A stretch of 64,000 bases of DNA from Holtermanniella nyarrowii (lineage: Eukaryota > Basidiomycota > Tremellomycetes > Holtermanniales): assembly GCA_001600035.1 (NCBI GenBank), contig BCIT01000007.1:186001-250000 (forward strand), read 5' to 3'. The position numbers and the translations under genes were made by a program. Below, in pieces: positions 34,801 through 46,318 of the stretch (position 1 is its first letter; each line of letters begins with the position of its first letter). Under the pieces are notes generated by a model, which saw only the letters and a list, made by a program, of their open reading frames with translations, searched no databases and had not been told where the DNA came from.

Positions 34801-35644
34801 AGTGGCACTTTGAGGAGTGGGCCGTGAAGACATGGTATCAGCGGGACTGCACTGCGATGAAGTCGGTGCGTTGGTAGGTGAGGGGTCGTTGACTGCCGGC
34901 TGGCGTTGAGAGGGTGATGCTTGAAGCAAGTTGTGTACGCTGAATCGGGTATGATCACCTCCGTAGGCTATCGACTGCTGCTGCTGCTGATGCTGCGGAA
35001 GAGGTGGCGGATGCGGCAGCAAAGGCGGATAACCATGCTGATACAGCTGCGTTCCACCCGGCTGTGGATTCGCAAACGGCGGACCAGGGCCATAATGCTG
35101 AGATACACTCGGACCCTGTTCATTCTGCTGATACTGGTGGTGCTGATTCATCCGTAAAGGTTCAAGCTGCTGCGGCGGCGGTGCACCGTATTCCTGTTTG
35201 GGCAAGATGGGTTGTTGTTCTTCAGTTTCAATTTTTTGCTTTCGACTCTTGGAGTTTCCACCTCTTCGCGAGGGCAGAAAAACACACTCTTTGGATTCAC
35301 GCTTGCAGCGCGTGCAAGGCGGTTCGGATGGGCAATTGATATCGCCCTGTGTACCATCAGCTGCCGCCAACTCTGTTACCATCCAACGCGACTGACCAGA
35401 TCGCATTTCGCCTGAAACACCTATCAGCTTGTCCATCTCATCTATCTCCATCTTGCCAAACCTACCTTGCGGCTTCGACAATGTAGACTGTGGGGCACAG
35501 ATCAGCGGCTGTGGACGGTCTTTGTTGCGGGGAAAGCACGTACCACGCTCTGTACGACCTCTTTTTGATTTCTTTGGCTGTGCTTGTAGCTAGCAAAGAG
35601 CCCGTCGCAGATTGTGGCGAAGACGAGGGAGACGTTGAAGCCAT
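31835..35644 (-). CDS. Zn2Cys6 (Gal4-type) transcription factor
   Basis: A nuclear regulator. The N-terminal zinc cluster reads C-L-H-C-R-S-R-K-A-K-C-D-L, then PPCTRCKRESKEC, after a basic KKRSYRA stretch. It is assembled from four exons, two of them only 22 nt (35466-35487) and 15 nt (35397-35411). A Pro/Gln-rich linker, a 'fungal_trans' middle homology region and a Gln-rich C-terminus (CAG/CAA runs near 32040-32105) follow. The final intron removes the stop at its 3' edge, giving the end VGPGEAQGGFPFR, stop at 31835. Total length is about 1,000 residues. The target genes cannot be inferred from this context. No metabolic gene cluster adjoins it. Confidence 0.88.
35397..35411 (-). other. 15-nt microexon in the Zn2Cys6 cluster
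   Basis: Minus-strand exon GCGAAATGCGATCTG encodes AKCDL, including the third zinc-binding Cys. The neighbouring exon 35466-35487 is 22 nt and carries the second Cys. Flanking introns begin GTAGGT and GTCAGT. Confidence 0.75.
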
Positions 35645-35854
35645 TGGTTTGCTACTGCCTTTCTTGTGGACGCTGATATTTGATACTGAACGGACGATAA
35701 AGAACCTTGATCCGGATCATCGGGGCCGGTCGTGCCTGAAAGTGGCAAACATGGGTGGATGTTCTCCGAGTGGTACCCTAGTTGTTCAAGAGAAACAAAA
35801 ATGACATGACATACAAAGCAGAGGTACAAAGCGCACATTACACGAGCAGATACA

Positions 35855-37403
35855 CTAATAACCAAACAACCACCACCTCCCCTTCTTGACCACCACCACT
35901 TCCTCCTGCTCATTCTCCATCGTACCATAGCCCTTGAACCGACTTCCAGCAGTAGCAGAAGCAAGCTTGGTCTTGCCATCCGCCGGCACAATGTACTCCC
36001 TCCTTTCATACTCCTCATCATCATGTAGCGTCGGCAACAGCTTTACCTTGCCTTTAGCGTTGCCACTGCCACAAATTCCAGTACTGGGAGGGGCAAGACA
36101 GACGCCCGAGTCGATAGCGTGCAAAGCTTCGTCTTCAGCTTCAGCTTGGATCGCCTCGTTGACGACGAGATCTTCTTCAACTTCACCGAGATCACCCAGG
36201 TCTTTGGAAAAGACGCGTTTGAGGCCGACGGGAATCAACACGGCCACGATGACGGCCGAGAGACCGAGAATATTGCGAAGGGAGAGGATATGAAAGTCTT
36301 CGGCAGACGTCATGGAATCTAGTGAAGATCCAATCGTGACATGAATGACCGATACCGGTGCGATACCTATCTCGTTAGCTCCATCTCATTTCATGAAGAA
36401 TGACTAACCGACAAAGCAAGCAGCCCAGAACAATCCAACTCCGATCCCAAGATGCGGCGCCACGAAATTCGCAATCCAATGCGGTGGAAACGGCGCAATC
36501 CGTAAAACAACAAGAAACGCAAATACGCCGTCCCATCCGACTTTCTTGCCCTTGGCGGGATCACCCATGATCTTTGTCCGCCACGTCTCGACTCTTGCGC
36601 GGTAGAAAGGTAAGGCCAGCAACGGCGGTGCGAGGAGAGATGAAAGTGTATAGCAGAGGACTGAGCCTACTGATTCGCACTGCTTGATCAGCTTGGGATG
36701 GAGGGTGGAGGCTTACCAAGCAGGAGAGGAGCAGACCTTGGAAGATGCCGTATGCGGCGCCAAAAAGGATGGAGATGTACATTGACCCGGGTAGCGAGAA
36801 TGTCTGCACAAAGAGATAGGTCACGACGCCACATGCAAGGATACGAAGTGGGTAGAGATGCTTGTATTTCTGGAACAGCGCGCTGCGGATGTCAGCATCG
36901 TCATCCATGATCAAAGACTCACTTGAGAGCCTGCAAGTCTGCAAACGACCTCGGCAGCTTCAACGCAGGTCTATCCACACTGACCATCAGCTCTATGCAC
37001 GTAATGACAATGGAACTCACTCGTCGACATGCGGTATACCCCAGTAGAAAGTAGCAACAAGCACTGCAGTAAACACCAAAAACAACCCGGCCAATTTGAC
37101 GCCCGCAACAAACACTGGCCCCTCATGCCATTTAGTCACCGCCGCATCCAGCACCTCCTCTTCCTCCTCCTCAGCTGCCTCACTCCAAACAGACTCGCCC
37201 TGCTCAGCAGCAGCCGAATCATTCGATACCGTCCGCTGCATCACCGGTGCGGCATCGGGCACCGTCGTAGGCTGGATGACAGTAATGATGGTGGATGATT
37301 TTCGAGAACGGAATGCAGGATGACTTGGCCTTGAATGCTGTTGTGGAGAGTGAGGTTGATTGTAGGGTGAGAAAGTACTGTAGGAAGGCGGAGAGTTGGC
37401 CAT
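35855..37403 (-). CDS. TMEM41/VTT-domain (DedA-like) membrane protein
   Basis: A polytopic ER/Golgi membrane protein. It has a cytosolic Ser/Pro-rich N-terminus with an acidic run (EEEEEEVLDAA) and a first membrane span (LAGLFLVFTAVLVATFYWGI). The VTT core is FSLPGSMYISILFGAAYG, CESVGSVLCYTLSSLLAPP, LRIAPFPPHWIANFVAPHLG, GIAPVSVIHVTIGSSL and NILGLSAVIVAVLIPVGLK. The R-I-A/T-P-F-x-P-x-W-x-x-N pattern is that of TMEM41A/B, whose animal members are lipid scramblases needed for autophagosome formation. An acidic cytosolic tail ends in KKGRWWLFGY. About 440 residues. The gene lies in tandem with the CaMK gene downstream. Scramblase function here is by family, not shown. Confidence 0.87.
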
Positions 37404-37836
37404 GTTCCCACTGCTTTAAATCTCGGTTAAAGCAAACTCCTTTGAGAGCTTTGCTCGTTGAAACGTATGAAATACAAGTAGGCGCCGCACTGCTCGAGCC
37501 TGTTATTCTTGCCTTATTTCAAGCTGTTCTGATTGTCGTTGTTGTTACAATGATTTGCGTGCGAATGCTCGTTCCAAGTGCATCGGCCGGTAGACGTCGT
37601 TAAGACTGCTGCCGGCATTCGGCACCTTTGATTGTTGTGGCGTTAGAGCGTCGTCAAGGTAACCCTGAACGAGAGACACCAGCGCACGCTGGGTCTGAAT
37701 GCCATCCTCAAATCATACTAAAAACAATGGCATTAACAATACGAGTCAACTGAATTCATTGCAAAAGAACAAAAATCCCTCATCACCACACGCCAAAGAA
37801 ACAACCCCATCCCCATCATCCCACCATGCCACCCAC

Positions 37837-39470
37837 TTAATTGGTCAAACTCGTCACCAAAACATCCTTGACATCTTCCTACCACACGTCAGCGCACCCA
37901 ACCCAATCAGACTCACTCTCTCAGCCTCATCCTTGTACCTCTCGACCTGCTCCACAAACTTTGCCTTTTCAGCATCGCTCTGACCGCTATGGAAAGTAGC
38001 GTTCATGCGTGCAACAGCAACAACACCGATCATGGCCTTGCGCCACGTCTTCTTGGCGTCGAAGCCAGACTTGACGTTTGGAAGCAGGTCGACGTCGGTG
38101 GCTTGTTGCTTGGCGATCTTGAGCCATGGGTCGCTTAGGACTTCGTCGATCTTGGGACGGTTCGTGGGGTCCACGGTGAGGCACTTGCGGACAAAGTCGC
38201 GCGCTTGCTCAGAGACACCTGTCCAGTACTCTTCCTGTTGGTTAGCGAGCAGAAAGGAGAAAAAAACGCACAGGTGCAAACTTGTATTGGCCCTTGACAA
38301 TCAAGCTCATCTCTTCGGCTGGAGACCCAGCATCGAAAGGCGTGTAGCCACAGAGAAGGAAGTAGCTTCACATTAGACCGCACGGATAAAGAAGACATAC
38401 GTGATGACACCGATGGCCCAGATATCAACAGGCTTGCCGTGGCCAGCTTTCTTGAAGATCTCGGGCTGAAACGTCAGCTCGTGCACCGTCAGATTCAATG
38501 ACTCACAGCCATGTAGCCCGGGGTACCACAAGTCGTCGACAAAAGCTGGAACTGGTCCTCTTCAAGCACCTTTGACAGCTGTTCCGTCAGCAGTGACCTC
38601 TCGGATAGACTTGTGACGTACACCAAAGTCGGCAAGACAGAGATCAGCATCCTCCGCCTTGTCTCTAAACAGCAGGTTCTCCGGCTTGAGATCTATTCGT
38701 CAGCTTTCCACGGTTTTTAAAGCGCTAAAGAACATACCGCGGTGGACGATACCCTGGCTGTGCAAATAGCTGACGGCCTCGGCGATGGTGCGGATCAAAT
38801 GCGCGGCGTCACTATTATCAGCATCTCCCTCGCCTCCTATCACGCACCGCTCGTAGTAGCTGCCCCTGGCACAAATACGATCAAACAATTCACCACCGGT
38901 GCAGAGGTCAAACACGAGCTGCCCAACCATCAGCACGGCCTTTATCGAGTCGGATAGAGAACATACGTAGAGGTTGTTGCTCGTCTCAAAGTAGTCGTGC
39001 AGTTGAACAATGTTCTTGTGTCCAGCCGAAACGCGCTTGAGGACGGTGATCTCGTTCCGGACCATGTGCTCGCGGCCCTGATGGTGCGTCAGACGACTTC
39101 AGACTAAACGAGGGAGTGCAAACCTTGAGGAAAGCTTTGCTCAGGACTTTGCACGCGTAGTACTTGCCCGTCTGTGATGTCAGCTCTGCCCTGTGCGAGA
39201 TGTCTACGCTTACCTCGATGTGGACGGCCTCTTTGACGACAGCACTGCTTGTCAACCCACGCCAAGCCTCTGAAGATGCTCACTATGTCCCACTACACGT
39301 CAGCTCCACCTCTTCTCAGACTCACCTTCCTAAAACCTTTCCAGTTTTATACTACACCCAAGATCAGCATCACTTCTCCCAGGAACACCGCGAGCTCTGC
39401 ATCCGAAATGCATTAGCTCGTACTCTTTACGCACCTGACACGGCACAGTTTTGACAGGGGCCTTTGACAT
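37837..39470 (-). CDS. Ca2+/calmodulin-dependent protein kinase (CaMK1-like)
   Basis: A Ser/Thr kinase of about 390 residues. It has MSKAPVKTVPCQ, then GSGTYSAVVKEAVHIETG (P-loop), YYACKVLSKAFLKG (catalytic Lys), VFDLCTGGELFDRI, HRDLKPENLLF, LADFGVSK, CGTPGYMAPEI (activation loop) and WAIGVITYFLLCGYTPF. The regulatory segment WLKIAKQ to KKTWRKAMIGVVAVARM fits an autoinhibitory and calmodulin-binding helix. The last exon gives EDVKDVLVTSLTN. The P-loop is built from several exons, one of them only 9 nt (39284-39292) between introns of 33 and 36 nt. The glycine loop is broken if it is skipped. Confidence 0.92.
39284..39292 (-). other. 9-nt microexon in the CaMK P-loop
   Basis: Minus-strand exon TGGGACATA supplies part of the Ser, then Gly-Thr, and part of the Tyr of GSGTYSAV. 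Flanking introns are 39293-39325 and 39248-39283, both starting with GTGAG. Removing it as part of one longer intron would shorten the loop by three codons and break G-x-G-x-x. Confidence 0.75.
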
Positions 39471-40588
39471 TTTGGATTGTTTGGCACCCGTTTTGTAAAT
39501 TAGTGACTGGGCTATTGACTGGTACTTCTGCTGTTGGCAGAAAGTCTGTCCTGGTCGAAGAGGTGCTGCTGATGGATGATCTTTGCTCGTCATGAGCTGC
39601 GCTGCGGGAACTCGAGGGGCCCATCAGGGCGGAACCAAATGTACCAAAGTGGCGGGTGGCAGTCTGCTGCTTGAAACGAGTTGCATCGCTTGCGACCAGC
39701 AACAATGTCTTTCGTTTACGCGCAAATGCATGAAGGTCTATGGATACGAATTGACTTCGAAAAGATCACTCCGAATACTTAACATTGACCGTCGCTTTCT
39801 GATCGTGTCCGCATGTCGACGACGAGGTACCGCAGAGCTGATAAAAGATCAGCGAGCCATGCGCTTCGGAGGGTTGGCTAGTGACAAGGTAAGCCAAGGA
39901 AGGTTGACCCAAAAAAGGTTAACCCAATGACGCGTGTGCGTCTATTGTTCGTCCCTGGGTATCAGTAGGCTCCGAGACAGAGATGAGAGCTTGACTGTGC
40001 AGATCTCGGCAGACGACTTCATTCACGCAGAAAGTATTGCTGTATCTCAAGAAGTTGGTGTTGTATCCGAAGAGATGAACTGTACTTCAATGTGGTGGGC
40101 GTTCCGATGCCGAGCAGTTGAGAGCGAACTTGTCAAAGGATGTATCAGCCGTCCTTGCTAAATCACTCCAATGTGAGTGTAGAGACCAAACAGCGTCATC
40201 GAGGGATGGGGGCGGGTAGCTTTGCGAGGTTTTGAAAGCAGTCATCATTCAGGCTCTCAGACATCATGCGTAGAGGTCACAATGCACTGTTCGGTCATTC
40301 GATACCAAAAGTGTGCTCCCGGACGCAAGATGTCCCGGTCCTCGTACTTCTGACGTCAGCCAGCATTCCTTTCACGTCCGAAGCCGCTCACTGATCATCT
40401 GAAGTAGTTTCAAACCGCGCATTACCTTGAAGCCACAATATTCTCGGTGCAGGCGCCCATTCATCACATCCCTTTCATGTTTTCGACCCTTGTCTTGACT
40501 GTTCATCATGAGATGCGGCGAATCAGTTGAGATCAGAACTCCGATGACATGTATAAAGAAAGCGTCAATCCTGGTTGAATGAACAAAC
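39471..40588. other. Intergenic, no gene recognised
   Basis: No supportable gene; plus frames at 39583-39930 and 39934-40161 lack motifs. This probably includes the CaMK promoter on the left. Confidence 0.4.
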
Positions 40589-40882
40589 ATGACCGACGCT
40601 ACCATCAAAGAGACGATTTGCACCTTTCCGAGAGGGAGGTTGATGGCAATGGATATCATGGGCATCGGCCAGCAAGCCCCTGGCGTCGGGACGATCATTT
40701 ACGGCAGCTTTGACAGGGATTTCTTCAGAGGTCAGATCACAGACAAGACTCATCCCATGAGCCTGCCTGTGGTCGAATTGTTGTGCGGAGACGAACTTTG
40801 CGCTACCCATGACCCCTCGTACCTCAAGACTTACAACGTGACCGAGGTTACTGTCCGACAACGCCCTATCTTGGTGTATTAG
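40589..40882 (+). CDS. Possible small protein (97 aa), unknown
   Basis: A single-exon frame with a balanced composition, starting MTDATIKETICTFPRG and ending RQRPILVY. The middle (GVGTIIYGSFDRDFF, SLPVVELLCGDELC) alternates hydrophobic and polar residues, as in a small beta-sheet domain. There is no signal peptide or clear membrane span. It shows no similarity I can see to the small proteins at 505 and 1218. Length and composition make it plausible; the function is unknown. Confidence 0.4.
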   Translation: MTDATIKETICTFPRGRLMAMDIMGIGQQAPGVGTIIYGSFDRDFFRGQITDKTHPMSLPVVELLCGDELCATHDPSYLKTYNVTEVTVRQRPILVY

Positions 40883-41129
40883 ACTCTGCTTTCCCGGGTA
40901 GTCTGATGGACCGCATTATGTGAGAGCGTCATGCTCAGTATTTGATTTGAATATTGGTACTGCCAATAAAATCGTTCATGCCTCGTATCAATTATTGCTT
41001 AGTACTTCTGCTCTAAAGTCGGAGCGGGATCAAATGAGCAAGTGCTGCAGGCGGTCAACCTCAGCTGCAGGTAGCTGCTTTCTGGCAAATTGCATTGGCA
41101 TAGACGATCACGACAGCCATCATACCAGT

Positions 41130-41974
41130 ATGCTTGCGCCAATTCAGGACGACTCGGGGCTTACAGAGCCCTTGTTCATCCTGCCAGTCCCTCGCGACCT
41201 GCCAGGAGATCCAACACAAACCCTTCAAGAACTGCTAGCGCTCATCGCACCTCAACTCTCAACAGACAATCAATCCGAAGAAGACGCACCTCCTGCTGGC
41301 GAAGTCACGTCGCAGCTACGACAGCTGGCTCGAAGTGCTCAGATACTGCAAAATGCTCGCAGAGTGCAATGCGCCGAGGCCAGAGAGGAGATGGACAAGA
41401 GCGAAGAGGCGGTTCAGGCTTTGCTTTACGAGATGGAGAAGACTCGTGCGGAAATCGCGCGCTGTCAGCAATATAAGTGAGTAGGTGCATGGTCGTGTAC
41501 TCGCTGACAAAAGGCCATCATGGCAAGACAGCAATCTGCTCCCTCTGGAAGAGTTGGTGCAAGGCTTGCCGCAAGAAATCCTCGATAAACTGCGTGAGTT
41601 CCAGCTCGTATTATGGAGACTCATGCTTTGATAGCTGCTGAAACTGCCGAGAAATATATGAATGCGGTGTCTGTACTGAGGTTGGAAGAGGAGGTCGCAG
41701 GGCTGAAACGGTATGTGCCGCATTCGCGAAGCAAGATTACTGATTTTCAGGCGGGAAGCCTTGGTGGCGGCCTTGACGAAAGAGCGAGATGAGCTAATCA
41801 AGGCGAAGAAGGATGTCAAGAACAGACACGAGGCAGTGTCGGTGCACATCAAGGACTTGTACAAGGTGCGTCTCCGCACTTCCATTGTTGTTGACTTTTC
41901 AGTCTGCCAATGCCGTCTCGAGCAAAACGCGCGACGTGCTCAAGAATGCCACTGCCCCTCCCCGCGCCTTCTAG
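41130..41974 (+). CDS. THO complex subunit 5-like (THOC5/Tho5) protein
   Basis: A coiled-coil protein of about 230 residues matching the N-terminal half of THOC5. The helix EAREEMDKSEEAVQALLYEM-EKTRAEIARCQQYK parallels the LQNLLYE-x-x-HLxxEI-x-KC segment of that family, followed by a LLPLEELVQGLP helix like the 'VSVDEF' helix. A second coiled coil follows (LRLEEEVAGLKRREALVAAL). Introns are short; the last joins DLYK to SANAVSSKTR. The THO complex couples transcription to mRNA export in the nucleus. The protein ends after the coiled coils, shorter than animal THOC5, as in other fungal members. Start at 41130 (MLAPIQDD); an upstream in-frame extension is not needed. Confidence 0.75.
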
Positions 41975-42063
41975 GTGCTTCACCGTCACAAGTCTTGGCA
42001 TCGCATATCTCTGGTTGTACAATTACTCTGCATACACACTGCGCCTTCATCACACAAGCACGC

Positions 42064-42811
42064 TTAAACACGGAGGTGCAACAGACCGCTGATCTTGGAC
42101 TTCCATCTCGGGACGCTCTTGCCGTCGATGGAAGTCTGACCGTACGGACGATTCTTGCGTTTGGTGAGCTTGCGGCAGACCTTGGCGGGCTCAACTACGC
42201 TCCGGTTATACAAGTCTTGCTTCTTGCACAGCGGCTGCAAGGATGATCGACGGCCTTCGTCGTCTTTCAGTGTCGATTCTGTTGCCAGCGAAGACCAGGC
42301 GCGGTCTCTAAGGGTGCTAGAGGTATCGCTTGTCAAAAAGGAGAGCGCGAGGCTCGGAGGCTGGCTTGAGAGTGAAGCAAGCCAGTCGATTGGTGCTGGC
42401 GCCGGGATCTTTTGCGACATGGTGAAGCGCTTGCCGATGCTTGTCATGGGTGGTGTCTCGGGTGAGTCGATGAGAATTGCCTGAAACGCGTGAGCAGTGC
42501 GTTGTGGGTTTCCTGCGACATACCTGAGCAATATCTGCCTTGACAGGCGACTTGAAAAGCTGATGGTAGCGCTGCCAACCAATCTTCTCAAGATCCTCTT
42601 GCGTCAAACCATCAAGCAAGAACGGCACATGGCTCTCAATTTCAAGATCTCCGTGACCCAGCTCAGCTTCGACGGGAGAAGACACGGGTGTAGGCGACAA
42701 GCGCTCAATGAAACGTGAGCCAGAGGTGAAGATCCTAGTTCGCCTGCGAGTGAGGGTCTGCTCTCCTGGAGCATCGGAAAGTATCTTGTACGCTGACACT
42801 GACACTGACAT
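42064..42811 (-). CDS. Protein of unknown function (about 230 aa)
   Basis: Two exons separated by a 43-nt intron (42481-42523, GTATGT donor) join in frame (VKADIAQ-AILIDSPE). I recognise no domain. Visible features are a basic patch (TRRRTRIFTSGSRF), a short helical stretch LLDGLTQEDLEKIGWQRYHQ that resembles a SAM-like or docking helix, a Ser/Pro-rich middle and a strongly basic C-terminus (KVCRKLTKRKNRPYG, KSVPRWKSKI) that could be a nuclear localisation signal. No signal peptide or membrane span. It is convergent with the THOC5-like gene, 89 bp apart. Confidence 0.55.
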
Positions 42812-43342
42812 TGTGTGTGGATGGGAACCACATCCGGATGCAAGCCTTTGTATCGCTGTTGGTGGCTCGCGTCGTGTTTCAGTTCAAAGGACGCTCAGAG
42901 CTCAAAAGTGGCTTCTAGCGATCAAAGGTGAGGCTCCCGTGAAACTCGTTACAGTGGTCATTGCCTCAGATACGAAATCTCAGTGTGAACATTATGCATG
43001 TCCACCACTCTGAACTCGGCCGCGAACGCCGTACTCATAGCCAGTGTCACTTGTCATGTCATACGTGGGCCGTCCCTTTGTCAAAATGAACAAAGAAGCA
43101 TACAATGTAGCTGTCTGCTGTGCTTTTACTACTGCCATCGAGGTATGCAGTTGTGTTTCTCGCCGCCAGCCGTTCCATACCTCCCATTCCGGAGCCACTT
43201 GGCGCCACTCAGGAACGGCGGTCACAACCGCGATCACGTCGTGCACCCAAATGCATCTCAAGCTCATTTCACCTCTAATACCTTTATCAACCTTTACTCT
43301 CCCTCACTATTAAGGTCCTATGCTCAAGCTCAGAGATCCAAG

Positions 43343-44871
43343 ATGAACATGCCGTCCGAGACCTCGCCCACAGGTTGGACGGCGTCGGCGTCCGCTGCAG
43401 TTGACGAGGACCCATGGGCGTCGTCCTCGGTGTCTCGAACTGACTCTGTTCATCTCAGGCGGAGAAACAGGACGAGGACGAACCCTGAGGAAATGGCGTC
43501 TTCGTCTTTCCATCCTCTTTCTGGGATGGTGGGGTTGTCGACGGCTACTGCTGGTGGGGCGGACGCGAGCAGACCTACACTGCGAAGGGTGACGACTGAG
43601 AATGAGCGTCAGGTGGCCGAGACGAGTAGGAGTGGGTCAGAGAGGGGTGCTAGCTTGGATCTATTGCGGATGACTGCCGATCCCGAGACTGAGGGAGTCG
43701 AGGTGCTTGTGCATCAGGTAAGTACGCGCTAGCGTCAAGTTCACTCTGACCGGTCAGACCGATGCGAACGACTCACTTGCTGGCATTTCATTGCAATACG
43801 GTATCGATGTGAGTTTCCGGAGCTATCAATTTTGCTATCAGGAGCAATCACTGACATGCCTAGCTCGCAACGTTGCGAAAGGTCAACAAACTCTGGGCGT
43901 CCGATACAATCCACTCGCGCAAAAGCCTATACATTCCTCTCGAAGCTTGCCGCTCGAACAAAGCTACCGAGTCATTCACTCGTGGTCCCGACGCCAATCA
44001 AATCACCTTGACAACTAAGAGCGCCAGAAAACAGGGCAAGCAGGCCGAGAGGTCGTTCTCCAACTTGCATCTGCTTGACGCGGGGCGTGAACCGCTCACG
44101 AGAAGCACGAGTGGGTCTGTATACGGTGGCTCTGAATGGGGTGAAGAAGGCGAGGCTGCGAGGTCGTTCATGCCGGATACCAATACTGCTTATGAGCCTC
44201 TGGTTGACCCTCCTCCACCGCGATTCCCTTCGAGACCACCGACATCCTCTGAAGCCGACTCCGCTACTTCGCAGAATGTAGACACACATCCTGCCGAGGC
44301 GCAAAGACAGAATGACCCTTCAATTCGTATCTTGAACATCATCAAACTCCCCAATTCTCATCTACAGTTCTTCCCGAAAGGCCAAGCGCAAGACGACGCC
44401 TCCAAGCTTGATCGCCGACCATCTCTCCCATCTACTCTCCCACCATCAGGCAAGATTCGCAACAACCTTCATTCCCTTCCACCTCAACTGAAAGCCGGCA
44501 AGACGTCTTTGACTGCTTCTCAAACATCTACGGTCGTCCGTCTCAGACCTCCGAAATCCCAATCCCAACACACACTATCTAGCCGCAAAACATCAAGTTC
44601 AACCGACCTAACTGCGAATCTGGCTTCTCGCCTCTCCTCACTTTTCACTGTGCCTCCTCCTCCTGCATCAGGTCACAGCCGAGCAGCCACCGACTCGGGC
44701 TACATATCTCCTCGTCAATCGCGCCGGCCATCTGCCACATCTGGGCAAGTCACACTCAAACCAGAAGCTCTCGAGCTACATCCTAGAAGATCGTCCGAGC
44801 TGCCGAGAGACAGCGGGCTGAGATCGATACAAACCAATGGGCGTGGGGCAACTACAGACAAGAATGTCTGA
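43343..44871 (+). CDS. Intracellular LysM-domain protein (LYSMD1/2 type)
   Basis: A protein of about 475 residues with a Ser-rich N-terminus and one LysM domain: VLVHQTDANDSLAGISLQYG-IDLATLRKVNKLWASDTIHS, then LYIPLEAC. A long low-complexity Pro/Ser/Arg tail follows. Two short introns split LysM after Q and after YGID. There is no signal peptide or membrane span, and the tail carries many basic residues. It therefore resembles the cytosolic LysM proteins of eukaryotes, not secreted chitin-binding effectors. The partner is not known. Divergent from the unknown gene at 42064-42811. Confidence 0.85.
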
Positions 44872-45273
44872 AGTGGGCGAAGTCTTTTTGTTGGAGTTCT
44901 TGTGTGTCATCATGCTTGCTAAGTTGTGTTGGTACACGAGCTTTTCGGTGCTACGCCAGCAAACAAACCAGCGATCAGCGGTCGCTTGGCAGGGAGAAAG
45001 CGTGCATCGGGTTATGTTGGGCACTTTCAGTTGCACTTTGAGGTTAGGGATTTTTGCCTTTGATGCTACGAGTAACGCGTTTTTGCGGAAGGCCATCGTG
45101 ATAGCCCCAACGTTGGCTAAAACCGATTCTGCCACTTATGTTAGGTCTGCGGATTTGAGCAGTCAAGTGCCTAACAGCGCTACTATGTAAGAGTATCAGC
45201 GCGAGATGAATCATCCGAGGTTAAACCGTCTTCAGACCTGCGCAAACTCAGACACGACCTGCTTCAAGCTTTG
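44872..45273. other. Intergenic, no gene recognised
   Basis: A plus frame at 44837-45190 has no motif and overlaps the end of the LysM gene, so it is not called. No other features. Confidence 0.4.
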
Positions 45274-46213
45274 ATGGGCATATTCACAAACTCTGTACAA
45301 GTGAGCGGCTACTCGGCCACCGGGCTGAACACAGGCTGACTTGACAGCCAGACCTCTTGACGCTGCTATCGTCTAAGTCAGAGCCAGCTATCTCACCGCT
45401 CTTCGAAACCCATGTTGAAGACGGCTGTACGGGCTCCTTCGTAGCTGTCGTACATGATGCGCTATGTCGAGAGACATCTCCCGGCGTTGAATCCTCCACC
45501 GTGAAGCTGATCAAGCCACAGACTGATGGCGGCAGCTCAACTTTCTTGAGAGACAACCTAGTCCCAATCAAGCCCTCACGGGGAACGATTGCGGGGCCGA
45601 CCATCCACCTTCAGAGCCCATCATGGCAGTCAGTATACATTCAAGCAGGCAGCAGAAAGGGCAAAGAGAAAGAGAGACTTGATATACAACTCGAGTGGCT
45701 TGGACTGCATGTCAGGCCGTTAGGCAAGCGACCATGGGGCTTCGAGGTTGGTATCATTGATGTCAGAGGTGTTGAGGGCGTGCTTCGAGTGTCTAGCAAG
45801 CAGGTATGTTCATTTGAGCGTTGATAGAGTTTTGCCTGATCATACAGGCCGTAGCAGAGTTGGATCTCGAACACGACCCACCAATGGTCCATCTTCCATT
45901 CGCATTGCCAAACGGTAACAACGCCTTGACGCCATGGCTTCACATTAATATCCATCTCCCCTCCTGTATACCACACTTCAGCTCCCTGTTAGCCAAGCAG
46001 ATGCCAGGATCTCCACCACGCAAGAAGCACAAAATCAGCACGAAGCCGGTGCCGTCTGCTGCATTCCGCTCCATCACGTTTGTGAGAATCTTCGCCAATT
46101 GTAGAATACGGAGGATCTGGTGTTCGAAAGACGGGGAGAAAACGTTGAGGGCGCTCGACAGCGAGGCGGTTGGTGAGCTGGGGTTGTTCGCTGCGGAGGC
46201 GATCGATGGGTGA
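45274..46213 (+). CDS. CFAP20-domain (DUF667) protein
   Basis: A protein of about 280 residues matching the CFAP20/FAP20 fold. The start MGIFTNSVQPDLLTLLSSKS parallels [20 protein letters not shown]. The middle VHLPFALPNGNNALTPWLHI parallels the CTMPMRLDDGWNQIQFNL strand. The hallmark ITFVRIFANCRIRRIWCSKD parallels [20 protein letters not shown]. Compared with the compact ~190-residue flagellar protein it carries a long insertion (about residues 35-95). Three exons: the first junction is in SVQ-PDLL, the second in SSKQ-AVAE. In animals CFAP20 lies in the inner junction of ciliary doublets. This genome context gives no sign of flagella, so the role must differ. Confidence 0.8.
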
Positions 46214-46318
46214 TGTGAATACTTGTCTGTCTACGTCTTGAAACTCAAAATGATGCCGCGTAGTGCCCGTGGGTGTTAAGCCATCGCAGCGTCTGACTCG
46301 GGTAGCATTGGTCATTTA

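Noticed and set aside
34354-35481. Single long frame as the Zn2Cys6 N-terminus
   Set aside because: Read unspliced it starts inside an intron and lacks four of the six zinc Cys; the spliced four-exon form restores the full cluster.
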